Shown in pieces: positions 38,111 to 48,114 of a DNA stretch of 64,000 nt. The position numbers and the translations under genes were made by a program. The stretch is from Sinomonas cyclohexanicum (GTDB taxonomy: Bacteria; Actinomycetota; Actinomycetes; Actinomycetales; Micrococcaceae), in NCBI RefSeq assembly GCF_020886775.1, contig NZ_AP024525.1, forward strand, positions 2,728,001 through 2,792,000. Reading direction: 5' to 3'. The notes under the pieces are model-generated. The model saw only the letters and a list, made by a program, of their open reading frames with translations, had not been told where the DNA came from and made no database searches. The number at the start of each line of letters is the position of its first letter. The first letter of the stretch is position 1.

Positions 38111-40095
38111 GGCTCCTCCCCCTTCGCCGGAGCGGCGGGTTCGCCGTCTGCGGCGGGCGAGCCGGCGCCGTCGTGCGTCTCCGGGAGTTCCGGCCCCCGG
38201 AGGGCGGCGGGGTGGAAGGCTCCCAGCATGAAGGGGCGGGTCGCCTGCTCCTCGACAAGCACGACGTCGCCCCCCGCCGGCTCGAGCGCGACCGGGGACT
38301 CCAGGATGGCGCCACCGGAACGCAGGGGCAGCGTCATGCGGAAGCACGAGCCCTCGCCGCGCGCCCCCCATGCCTGCAGCCAGCCGCCATGCAGCTTGAC
38401 GTCCTCGGTCGCGATCGACAGGCCCAGACCCGAGCCGCCCGTGGTGCGCGCCCGGGCCGGGTCGGCGCGCCAGAAGCGGTCGAACACGCGCGCCGCCTCG
38501 GGCGGGGACATGCCGATGCCGTGGTCCCGGACCGAGACCCCGACGGCGTCGGCGTTGGCGGCGACGAAGATCTCTACCGGGCGCCCCTCGCCGTGCTCGA
38601 GCGCATTGAGCAGCAGGTTGCGCAGCACGCGCTCGATCCGACGGTCGTCCATGTCGACCACGATGCTCGCCACGCGCGTGAAGAACCGGACCTCCGATCC
38701 GGACGCGGCCGCGATCGGCGCCGCCGTCTCGATGACGCTGCGGACCACCGGGATGAGGTCCGTGGGCTCCGCGTCCAGCACGGCCGCGCCGGCATCGAAG
38801 CGGGAGATCTCGAGCAGGTCGTTCAGGAGCGCTTGGAACCGCTCGACCTGGTTGTAGAGCAGCTCGGCCGAGCGCTTCGTGACGGGGTTGAACTCCTCGC
38901 GCGCGTCGTAGAGGACCTCCGCGGCCATGCGCACCGTGGTGAGCGGCGTGCGGAGTTCGTGGCTCACGTCCGAGACGAAGCGCTGCTGCATGTGGGAGAG
39001 ATTCGCGAGGGCCGTGATCTGCTCCTGCAGGTTGGCCGCCATGTGGTTGAACGCCGCGCCGAGGCGGGCCACCTCGTCCTCCCCCTCCACCGCCATGCGC
39101 TCCTCGAGCTGCCCTGCGGCGAGCTTCTCCGAGACCGCCGCCGCGTGGCTCACCGGGGACACGACGCTGCGCGTGACGATCCACGTGATCGCGCCGATGA
39201 GGAGCAGGAGGAAGAGGCCTCCGAACCACAGGACGTTCTGCATGTCGTCGAGGGTCTGCTGGGCGCTGTCGATGTCGTAGATGAGGTAGAGCTCGTACAC
39301 CGTTCCCCCGAAGCTGACCTTGTTCCCCACCGCGATCGCGGGATGGATCCGGTTGTCCACCGTGAGCGGGATGGACTGCCAGTACTGCTCCTGCTGGGAG
39401 TGCTGGACGGCGTCGCGGAGGGCCTGCGGGATGTCGTTCTCGGTGCGCAGGTAGGAGGCGCGGGAGTCCACCCAGCGGTTGCGGGGCTGGTCCTGGTTCG
39501 GCACCGCGAGGAACACGTACTGGCGCGGCGTTCCGGACTCGCGGGCCTCAAGCTGGTTCAGCGTGTCGTTGACGAGTTTGAGGACGCCCTGCTGATCGGT
39601 GACCTGCGCGCCATCGAACGTCTCCTGGACCTGCTGGACGGACTGCCGCGTCTGCACCTCCGCCTGGGTGAGCCGCTCCTGGAACAGGTTGTTCGCGATC
39701 TGGTTCGAGAGGTATGCGCCCACGGCCATGAACGAGACGAATGTGAGCACGAGCGTGATGAGCACCGTGCGGAACTGGAGCGACCGGCGCCAGCGCCGGG
39801 CGAACCCGCCGCGCGCCGAAGCGATGCCCGGACCGATCGACCGCAGCCCCCGCCAGATCGCGCGGATCGCGCGGTAGGCCAGGACGCGCGCACGCTTGAC
39901 GGTGATCCGGGCCCTGTCGCGGAGCCCCGCGCGCCTCGCCCAGTCCCGCACGCGCACGACGACGCCGCCCTCCCTCGCGCTGCTGCCCGCGGCCTCGCCC
40001 CGGCCCGCCCGTGTGGGCTCAGACGTGCTGCCAGCGCCGTCCGGGCCCCCTGAGGCGGCCCGGGCCGGCGTGCGGTGGTCCTGCTCCGTGTCCAT
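38107..40095 (-). CDS. mtrB: Sensor histidine kinase MtrB
   Basis: 662 residues from ATG 40095. A basic N-terminal cytoplasmic tail of about 105 residues, longer than in mycobacteria, precedes TM1 (about 107-131). An extracellular domain of about 150 residues follows, then TM2 (WFGGLFLLLLIGAITWIV, about 287-305), HAMP, HisKA with VSDVSHELRTPLTTVRMA (His near 385), and HATPase (NLLLNALEHGEG, DHGIGM, GGSGLGLSIA). It phosphorylates MtrA and controls cell-wall and osmotic genes. It lies 38 bases after mtrA. Confidence 0.95.
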   Translation of the reverse strand: MDTEQDHRTPARAASGGPDGAGSTSEPTRAGRGEAAGSSAREGGVVVRVRDWARRAGLRDRARITVKRARVLAYRAIRAIWRGLRSIGPGIASARGGFARRWRRSLQFRTVLITLVLTFVSFMAVGAYLSNQIANNLFQERLTQAEVQTRQSVQQVQETFDGAQVTDQQGVLKLVNDTLNQLEARESGTPRQYVFLAVPNQDQPRNRWVDSRASYLRTENDIPQALRDAVQHSQQEQYWQSIPLTVDNRIHPAIAVGNKVSFGGTVYELYLIYDIDSAQQTLDDMQNVLWFGGLFLLLLIGAITWIVTRSVVSPVSHAAAVSEKLAAGQLEERMAVEGEDEVARLGAAFNHMAANLQEQITALANLSHMQQRFVSDVSHELRTPLTTVRMAAEVLYDAREEFNPVTKRSAELLYNQVERFQALLNDLLEISRFDAGAAVLDAEPTDLIPVVRSVIETAAPIAAASGSEVRFFTRVASIVVDMDDRRIERVLRNLLLNALEHGEGRPVEIFVAANADAVGVSVRDHGIGMSPPEAARVFDRFWRADPARARTTGGSGLGLSIATEDVKLHGGWLQAWGARGEGSCFRMTLPLRSGGAILESPVALEPAGGDVVLVEEQATRPFMLGAFHPAALRGPELPETHDGAGSPAADGEPAAPAKGEEP

Positions 40096-40133
40096 GCGTC
40101 CTGTCCGTGCCGAGGCGCCCCGCGGGGCGCGGG

Positions 40134-40808
40134 TCAGCTGCCCGCCTTGTACCCGACGCCGCGCACCGTGAGGACCACCTCGGGGGCCTCGGGATCGCGT
40201 TCGATCTTGGAGCGGAGGCGCTGCACGTGGACGTTCACGAGCCGGGTATCGGCGGCGTGCCGGTACCCCCAGACCTGCTCGAGGAGCAGCTCGCGGGTGA
40301 ACACCTGCCACGGCTTGCGGGCAAGCGCGACGAGCAGGTCGAACTCGAGCGGCGTGAGGGAGATGTACTCGTCCGCGCGCTTGACGGTGTGCCCGGCCAC
40401 GTCGATGGTGACGTCCCCGATACGGAGGGTCTCGGGCGCCTTCGTCTCGCCCGGGCGCAGGCGCGCCCGGACGCGGGCGACGAGCTCGGCGGGCTTGAAC
40501 GGCTTGGGGACGTAGTCGTCTGCGCCGGACTCGAGCCCGCGGACGACGTCCGAGGTGTCCGCCTTGGCGGTGAGCATCACGATCGGGACGTCGGACTCCG
40601 AGCGGATCTGGCGGCACACCTCGATCCCGTCGAGGCCCGGGAGCATGAGGTCGAGGAGCACGAGGTCCGGCCGCTGTGCCCGGAACACGTCGGGCGCCTG
40701 GGCGCCGTCCGCGCAGAAGACGGGCTCGAATCCGTCGTTGCGCAGGACGATGCCGATCATCTCGGCCAGGGCCTCATCGTCGTCGACGACCAGAATGCGT
40801 GCCTTCAT
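40134..40808 (-). CDS. mtrA: Response regulator MtrA
   Basis: 224 residues from ATG 40808 (MKARILVVDDDEALAE), with GGGGGAG ten bases upstream; GTG 40817 is in frame but lies on top of that site. Receiver domain: acidic DDD, phospho-acceptor Asp in LVLLDLMLPGLDG, conserved Lys in DDYVPKPFKP. The C-terminal OmpR-type winged helix (SLTPLEFDLLVALARKPWQV, RLVNVHVQRLRSKIE, VRGVGYKAG) is nearly the family consensus. It is the essential actinobacterial regulator of cell division and envelope genes. Confidence 0.97.
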   Translation of the reverse strand: MKARILVVDDDEALAEMIGIVLRNDGFEPVFCADGAQAPDVFRAQRPDLVLLDLMLPGLDGIEVCRQIRSESDVPIVMLTAKADTSDVVRGLESGADDYVPKPFKPAELVARVRARLRPGETKAPETLRIGDVTIDVAGHTVKRADEYISLTPLEFDLLVALARKPWQVFTRELLLEQVWGYRHAADTRLVNVHVQRLRSKIERDPEAPEVVLTVRGVGYKAGS

Positions 40809-40942
40809 GCCTTCCACTCTCCCCCAACGTCTGTGCCAACCTCTTGACCAGCGTGCGTTTGGTCCATTCTAGTCGGCGGGCGGATCGAGGGGTGGAGGCC
40901 CGGCCCGCAGGCCGCGTCCAGCCCGGTCCCAGCCTGCAACGC

Positions 40943-40948
40943 TATGCT
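40943..40948 (+). promoter_or_regulatory. -10 box of a leaderless promoter for ctaG
   Basis: TATGCT followed by six bases and the GTG at 40955. There is no Shine-Dalgarno site, which fits transcription starting at or next to the start codon. Confidence 0.5.
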
Positions 40949-40954
40949 CCGCGC

Positions 40955-41842
40955 GTGCCGCCACTCTCCACCGTCCTGACCGCCGTGACCCTCGATCCGG
41001 CCGCTGTGGTCCTCGCCCTCGTGGCCGCGGCCCTGTACGGCGTCGGGCTGCGGCGAGCCCGGCGCGCAGGGGTGCGCTGGCCGCTCTGGCGCGCAGCGTG
41101 CTTCTACGCGCTGGGGATCGTGCCGTACGTGGCCCTCGCGTGCGGGTTCACGGGCGCCTACGGCTCATCGCTGCGCTGGGCGTTCGCGCTCAAGATCGCG
41201 CTCATGTTCTTCGTGGTGCCCCTCGTGGCGGGACTGGGCCGGCCCCTCGGGCTCGCGCGGGCCACGTTGGGCGAGGCGGGCCGGGCGAGGCTCGAGCGGA
41301 TCATGGCGAGCCGGCCGGTGAGGACGCTCGGCAACGCTTTCGTCGCGCCGATCGTGGGTCTGGTCCTCTTCGGCACGTTCCTCACGCCGCTGTTCCACCT
41401 CTATCGGTCTGACCCCGTCCTCAGCGGCGCGCTGAGCGTCGCGGCGCCGCTCATCGGGCTCATCCTCGCTCTGCCGCTGACCGAAGCGGACTCCTTCGAG
41501 CGCTCGAGCGCCTTCATCGTGGTCGAGTTCGTCTACGTGTTCATCGAGCTGCTCGCCGACGCGATCCCGGGGATCTTCCTCAGGCTCAGCCCCACCGTGC
41601 TCGACGGCGTGACCTCGTGGGCGGCCGGCGCCCCCGCATGGTTCCCCTCGCCCCTGCGGGACCAGCAGCTGGCCGGGGACCTCCTGTGGTTCATCGCCGA
41701 GGCCGTGGACATCCCCGTCATCATCCTCATGTTCGTGCGCTTCTCCCGGACGGACAGGCGTGAGGCCACGTCCTACGACGAGCTCAGCGACGAGGAGATG
41801 GAGGCGCTCGCCGACGAGCATCTGCGCCGGCGCAACCGCTGA
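40955..41842 (+). CDS. Cytochrome c oxidase assembly protein, CtaG (Caa3_CtaG) family
   Basis: 295 residues from GTG 40955, chosen because TATGCT-N6-GTG gives a leaderless start and the upstream codons are not protein-like. About seven membrane segments (VVLALVAAALYGVGLR, FYALGIVPYVALACG, FALKIALMFFVVPLVAGLG, GNAFVAPIVGLVLFGTFLTP and others) with the family motif FFVVPL near the third. The protein probably helps insert copper into cytochrome oxidase. The Asp/Glu-rich tail (YDELSDEEMEALADEHLRRR) is cytoplasmic. It is divergent from mtrA and convergent with the MetE-like gene. Confidence 0.85.
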   Translation: MPPLSTVLTAVTLDPAAVVLALVAAALYGVGLRRARRAGVRWPLWRAACFYALGIVPYVALACGFTGAYGSSLRWAFALKIALMFFVVPLVAGLGRPLGLARATLGEAGRARLERIMASRPVRTLGNAFVAPIVGLVLFGTFLTPLFHLYRSDPVLSGALSVAAPLIGLILALPLTEADSFERSSAFIVVEFVYVFIELLADAIPGIFLRLSPTVLDGVTSWAAGAPAWFPSPLRDQQLAGDLLWFIAEAVDIPVIILMFVRFSRTDRREATSYDELSDEEMEALADEHLRRRNR

Positions 41843-41866
41843 CTCAAGTGCGCCCCGGAGGCACGC

Positions 41867-42878
41867 TCAGCCCAGCGCGATCTGGTTCACGGCGTCCGCG
41901 AGCGTGACCGTGCGCGCGAGCCGGGCGGTCGCCCCGGCGGGCGTGAGTGTGGCGAGGTTCCCTGCGGGAGCCAGCCGAACGGCGTCGAGCGCGGAGAAGG
42001 GAAGGCCGAGCTGGCGCCACGGCCGCACAATGCGCTCGGCGAGCTCCCCCGTGCGGGCGCGCGGACCGGCGTCGAGCGGGAGCGCGCCGAGCCATACGCG
42101 CGCGCCGGACCGCTGAGGCCAGCTCCTCCCACTGCGGGACCGTGAGATCGGCGAGAGGCAGGGAGACGCCGTCGGCACCGGCCGCCAGCACACGGCCGAT
42201 CGGTGCCTCCCACGCGGGCAGGTTCACGACGACGGCCTCCGCCCCGGCGCCGTGGAGCGCCTCCGATACCGTCGCCCACGCGGCCCGGGCCTCCTCGGAC
42301 GGGACCGACCGGAGCGTCCGGTAGCCGCTCGCGGTGGGCAGCAGCCCCCCGAGGACGCGGGCGGCGTCGGGCTCGTCGAGCTGGACCGTGAGCCGGGTCC
42401 CGGGAACGGCGCGGGAGACCCTCTCGAGGAAGGGCACGACGCCGGCCGCGAGGGACTGCGCGATGTCCCGCCGCGCGCCGTGGTCGGCGAGGACGCGCTC
42501 CCCCGAGCCCAGGTACAGGCCCGCCATGAGGCTCAGCGGTCCCAGGATGCGCACCTGAAGCTGCTCGGCGCTGCGCTCCTCGGAGCCTGCAACGTCCGCG
42601 AGCACGTTGAGGTCGGTGGAGAGCGCCGATTCTGCGCGCTGCGCGTCGCGCCCCGGGCGCGGGACGATGCGCCACCCGTGGGGCTGCACGTCAGCGTGCA
42701 GGTCCGCGAGCAGCAGCGCCGTGCGGCCGATCGCGTCGGACCCCACCCCGCGCTGTGGGAGCTCGGCGAGGACCGGAAGGTGCGGGGTGCCCAGCTCTCC
42801 GCGGATCGCCTTCGCGGCCTCGAGCGGGTCAGTGCCGGGCCAGTCCCCGAGCGCCGTCGCGGTGACCTGGCCGCTCAC
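41867..42878 (-). pseudogene. MetE/UROD-like methionine synthase family protein (Rv3015c type), frameshifted
   Basis: From GTG 42878 the frame runs ATALGDWPGTDPLEAAKAI ... LADLTVPQWEELASAVRR, then jumps. The C-terminus (RVWLGALPLDAGPRARTGEL ... TVTLADAVNQIALG, stop 41867) is in another frame. The break lies in a (CG)n tract at about 42096-42110; adding one CG unit restores a 337-residue protein. Such proteins resemble the C-terminal half of cobalamin-independent methionine synthase but have no proven activity. GTGA overlap with the chorismate mutase gene shows coupling. The break is probably a slip in sequencing or replication. Confidence 0.8.
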
Positions 42879-43324
42879 GCGCCGGGATCCGGCCGGGATG
42901 CTTCCTCGCGGGCCTGGCCACTGCGTGTGTGGGCCTGGCCGTGGTCCTCGGCGATCGCCTGGTGGTGCCGGATGACCTCGCTGATGATGAAGTTGAGGAA
43001 CTTCTCGGCGAAGGCCGGGTCCAGCTGGGCCTCCTCGGCGAGGCGACGCAGGCGCGCGATCTGGGCTGCCTCGCGCGTGGGGTCAGCGGGCGGGAGCTGG
43101 TGCTTCGCCTTGAGGAAGCCGACCCGCTGCGTGACCTTGAAGCGCTCGGCGAGCAGGTACACGAGGGTCGCATCGAAATTGTCGATGCTCGAGCGGATGG
43201 AGAGCAGCTCTGCCATCACTGCGGGATCCACGTGGCCCGTGAGCGAGCTCGCGGTGGGGTCGTAGGGCTGGGTGGTGCCTGTCTCGTTCGTCTCGGCGTC
43301 GGTGTCGGGGCGCTGCTCGGTCAT
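42875..43324 (-). CDS. Chorismate mutase, AroQ class
   Basis: 149 residues from ATG 43324 (MTEQRPDTDAE); ATG 43330 is in frame two codons earlier. The catalytic helix bundle runs from MAELLSIRSSIDNFDATLVYLLAERF to FAEKFLNFIISEVIRHHQ (each shown by its ends), with the AroQ pattern of Arg in the first helix, Leu-Leu-Ala-Glu-Arg and Lys in VGFLKAKH. It converts chorismate to prephenate for Phe/Tyr synthesis. An acidic N-terminal extension of about 40 residues is probably disordered. A TAGACT box seven bases before the start suggests leaderless expression. Confidence 0.85.
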   Translation of the reverse strand: MTEQRPDTDAETNETGTTQPYDPTASSLTGHVDPAVMAELLSIRSSIDNFDATLVYLLAERFKVTQRVGFLKAKHQLPPADPTREAAQIARLRRLAEEAQLDPAFAEKFLNFIISEVIRHHQAIAEDHGQAHTRSGQAREEASRPDPGA

Positions 43325-43331
43325 GGGCATC

Positions 43332-43337
43332 AGTCTA
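43332..43337 (-). promoter_or_regulatory. -10 box of a leaderless promoter for chorismate mutase
   Basis: TAGACT, seven bases before ATG 43324 on the minus strand; no ribosome site precedes the start. The box argues for 43324 over 43330. Confidence 0.45.
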
Positions 43338-43352
43338 TGGGCCCCGGAGGTC

Positions 43353-43381
43353 TTGACACTGCCTGTGACGGGCACTATGCA
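43353..43381 (+). promoter_or_regulatory. Promoter for the F420-reductase-like gene
   Basis: A consensus -35 TTGACA (43353-43358), 17-base spacer and TATGCA (43376-43381). Expected transcription start near 43388, about 35 bases before the gene's ATG. Confidence 0.55.
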
Positions 43382-43422
43382 GAAGCTGCCGGGCGGCCGT
43401 CCGGTGGGTGGACGGAGGCATG

Positions 43423-44082
43423 ATGAACATCGGAATTCTTGGCAGCGGCACGGTCGGCCGGACGCTCGGCACCGGATTCCGCGCGCACGGGCACGAGGTG
43501 ACGATCGGGGGCAGGGACCCTGCCAAGCCGGAGGCCGTGGCGTGGGCGTCATCGCACGGCGCCGTCTCGGCCGGATACGCAGAGGCGGCCGAAGCGGGAG
43601 ACATCCTCGTCAACGCGACGCCGGGCGCCGCGAGCCTGGGCGTCCTGGCACAGGTCGGGGACGATCGGCTCGGCTCGAAGGTGCTGCTGGATGTCTCGAA
43701 CGCCCTCGACTTCTCCGCGGGCTTCCCGCCGTCGCTGGCCGTTCCGCACCACGACAGCATGGGCGAGATGATCCAACGCGCCCACCCTGGCCTGCGGGTC
43801 GTCAAGGCGCTCAACACCGTCAACGCCTCGGTCATGGTGAACCCCGAGCGCGTGGGGAGCGGGATCCACGACATCTTCGTGGCCGGCGAGGACGTGGGCG
43901 CCAAAGCCCAGGTGTCGGACCTCCTGGCCGAGCTCGGGTGGCGGCGGGAGAGGATCCGCGATCTGGGCGGAATCCGCGCTTCCCGCGGTCTCGAGATGTA
44001 CCTTCCCCTGTGGCTTGAGCTCATGGGCGCCCTGGGGACGGCGGAGTTCAACATCCGCCTCGTCGGCAGCAACGACGCCTGA
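43423..44082 (+). CDS. NADPH-dependent F420 reductase-like protein
   Basis: 219 residues from ATG 43423 (ATG 43420 also in frame; GGAGG at 43414-43418 favours the second). The N-terminal Rossmann motif MNIGILGSGTVGRTLG is followed by the NADP-type loop TIGGRDPAKPE. VNATPGAASL, VKALNTVNASVM and DLGGIRASRGLEMYLPLWLELM match F420-dependent NADP reductase relatives (F420_oxidored fold). Real use of F420 is not shown; many relatives act on other substrates. A good promoter lies 40-70 bases upstream, so it is transcribed alone. Confidence 0.8.
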   Translation: MNIGILGSGTVGRTLGTGFRAHGHEVTIGGRDPAKPEAVAWASSHGAVSAGYAEAAEAGDILVNATPGAASLGVLAQVGDDRLGSKVLLDVSNALDFSAGFPPSLAVPHHDSMGEMIQRAHPGLRVVKALNTVNASVMVNPERVGSGIHDIFVAGEDVGAKAQVSDLLAELGWRRERIRDLGGIRASRGLEMYLPLWLELMGALGTAEFNIRLVGSNDA

Positions 44083-44119
44083 CGCCCGATCCCCTGACAC
44101 CACCCGGCCCCAGACGGCT

Positions 44120-44168
44120 CAGGGACATGACCCCTCATCCGGTGGTGCGGTGAGGAGTCATGTCCCTG
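44120..44168. terminator. Long hairpin between convergent genes
   Basis: Arms 44120-44137 and 44151-44168 pair over 18 bases with one mismatch; loop of 13. It separates the F420-reductase-like gene (+) from the ABC importer operon (-). No T-run. Sequence looks like a mobile intergenic palindrome more than a minimal terminator. Confidence 0.65.
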
Positions 44169-44189
44169 TGGCTGCGCGGCCCTTCGCGG

Positions 44190-45904
<1,715 letters not shown>

Positions 45905-45908
<4 letters not shown>

Positions 45909-46945
45909 GCGGCACCCCCTTCCGTGCTCGGGACGACGGCGCCCGGGGCCTTCTGGGCGCCCTTGGCCGCGCTCTTCTTCTTGCCGCGCGTGCGGATCCG
46001 CGCGTCCGCGAGGTCGTTCATGCTCTCGCCCACGAGCGTCAGGCCCAGGACGGTCAGGACGATGGCGAGGCCCGGGAAGACGCCGGTCCACCAGATCCCG
46101 GCAGTCACGTCCGCCGTCGCCTTGCTCAGGTCGTAGCCCCACTCGGCGGCGCTCGTGGGCTCGATGCCGAAGCCGAGGAAACCGAGGCCCGCGAGGGTCA
46201 GGATCGCCTCAGAGGCGTTGAGTGTGAAGATCAGCGGAATGCTGCGGGTCGCGTTGCGGAATACGTGCCGCGCCATGATGCGCCAGCTGGACGCTCCGAT
46301 GACCTTGGCCGACTCCACGAACGGCTCGGCCTTGAGGCGGATCGCCTCCGCCCGGACGACGCGGAAGTACTGCGGGATGAAGACGACGGTGATCGAGATC
46401 GCGGCGGCGAAGATGCCGCCCCACAGGCTGGACTGACCATGGCTGATGACAATCGACATCACGATGGCGACCAGCAGCGACGGGAACGCGTAGATGGCGT
46501 CGGCGATGACCACGAGGATCCTGTCCAGCCACCCGCCGAAATAGCCGGAGACGAGTCCGAGTGCCACGCCGAGGAAGATCGACAGGATGACGGCGACGAT
46601 GATCACCAGGATGGCGGTCTGGGTGCCCCACACGACGCGGGAGAACACGTCGTAGCCGCCGACGGTCGTGCCCCAGATGTGCGCGGCGCTCGGCGGGTCC
46701 TGGGCGGGGAAGTTGCCGCTCGCGTCGGCCAGCTGCGAGTAGCCGTAGGGCGCGATGAGCGGGGCGAAGATGGCGAACACCACGAAGATGCCGGTGAGGG
46801 TCAGGCCGGCGATGAGCATGGTCCGCTGGACTCCGGCGCTCATGCGGACCTGTGCCAGCACGGGGATCTTGGTCCAGAGCGGGTCCTTGCGCTCGATCTC
46901 CGGCGCCGCCGTGGCGGACGGATGGGACGGGGTGGGGGCAGTCAT
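45905..46945 (-). CDS. Peptide ABC importer permease, DppC-like
   Basis: 346 residues from ATG 46945, which overlaps the DppB-like stop by one base. An N-terminal OppC_N segment has the first membrane helix (MLIAGLTLTGIFVVFAIFAP). An MetI-type permease domain follows, with the EAA loop in FVESAKVIGASSWRIMARHV and about five more helices. The C-terminus is Lys-rich (RTRGKKKSAAKGAQKAPG). Six expected membrane helices are present. Confidence 0.93.
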
Positions 46946-48035
46946 CAGTACCTCACTCTCGGGTCGATGAGGGCGGCGATGACGTCCACGATGAAGTTCG
47001 TGACGGCCACGATGACGGCCAGGAGCACCACGATGCCCTGCACTGCGACGAAGTCGCGCGCCGTCAGGTACTGGGCCAGCTGGAAGCCGAGGCCCTTCCA
47101 CTCGAAGGTCGTCTCGGTGAGGACCGCGCCGCCGAGGAGGAGCGCGATCTGAAGGCCCATGACCGTGATGATCGGGATGAGCGCGGGCTTGTACGCGTGC
47201 TTGGTCACGAGGCGGAACTCGCTGACACCACGCGAGCGGCCCGCCTCGACGTAGTCCTTGCCGACGTGCCGATGAGGTTGGTGCGCACGAGCCGCAGGAA
47301 CACGCCTGCGGTGAGCAGGCCGAGCGCGATCGCCGGGAGGATCGCGTGCCGCTCGACGTCCCAGAACGCGTCCATGTTGCCGCTGCGGAGAGCGTCGAGC
47401 CAGTAGATGCCGGTGGGCGCCGACAGCTGCGTGAGCGCGAGCTCGGTGGTGGTCGTTGCGCGCCCTGCGATGGGGGTCCAGCCCAGCCACACCCCGAACA
47501 CGAGCTTGAGCAGGAGCCCGGCGAAGAAGACCGGCGTCGCGTAGAACAGGATCGCGAACACGCGCAGCACGGCGTCGGACGCCTTGTCACGGCGGTGTGC
47601 GGCGATCATCCCGAGGGGGATGCCCACGATGAGCGCGACGATGACCGCGTTGATCGCGAGCTCGAGTGTCGCCGAGCCGAACGTCGTGAGCATGTCTGTC
47701 ACAGCACGGTTGTCGGAGATGGTGCGCCCGAAGTTGCCGGTGAGGAGCTGTCCCAGGTACTCGAAGTACTGGATCATGATCGGCCGGTCGTAGCCGGCCT
47801 CGTGGATGCGGATCTGCAGCTGGTCCGCGGGGAGGCGGCCGCCGAGGGCCGCGGTGATGGGGTCGCCGGTGATCCTCATGAGGAAGAAGACCATCGTGAC
47901 GAGGATGAGGATGGTCGGGATGATCAGCAGGAAGCGGATCACGAGATAGGTCAGCAGTCCGCCGCCGCCCTTGGTCTTGGCAGCAGGCTCTGGGACACCC
48001 GCGGCTTCTGGGGGTGCTTCTGTGAATGCAGTCAT
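46945..48035 (-). pseudogene. Peptide ABC importer permease, DppB-like, single-base frameshift
   Basis: From ATG 48035 the frame encodes ITGDPITAALGGRLPADQLQ, six membrane helices and LRLVRTNLIGT; the remainder (VGKDYVEAGRSRGVSEF ... FIVDVIAALIDPRVRY) is in the next frame after about 47265. One missing base there explains the break, and the joined product is 363 residues, normal for DppB. The break is at the conserved EAA loop, so the truncated form would not work. All neighbours in the operon are intact and coupled, so a sequence error is the likely cause. Confidence 0.88.
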
Positions 48036-48055
48036 TGGGGTCTCTCTCGCAGTGA

Positions 48056-48086
48056 AGCGGCGGGATGCACCAAGCATCCCGCCGCT
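48056..48086 (-). terminator. Stem-loop between the binding-protein gene and dppB
   Basis: A 13-base perfect stem (48056-48068 / 48074-48086) with loop ACCAA, 28 bases beyond the SBP stop and 20 before the DppB start. No T-run follows on the minus strand. It probably attenuates or stabilises the message so the binding protein is made in excess. Confidence 0.55.
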
Positions 48087-48114
48087 GCTCTGGTCTAGCT
48101 AGTCGAGAACTCTC

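Noticed and set aside
36395-39229. A 944-residue product covering lpqB and part of the mtrB region
   Set aside because: Only the part after GTG 38110 has a signal peptide and LpqB domains; the rest is a shadow of mtrB in another frame.
43385-43422. Riboswitch in the leader of the F420-reductase-like gene
   Set aside because: The leader after the predicted transcription start is only about 35 bases, too short for known riboswitch classes.
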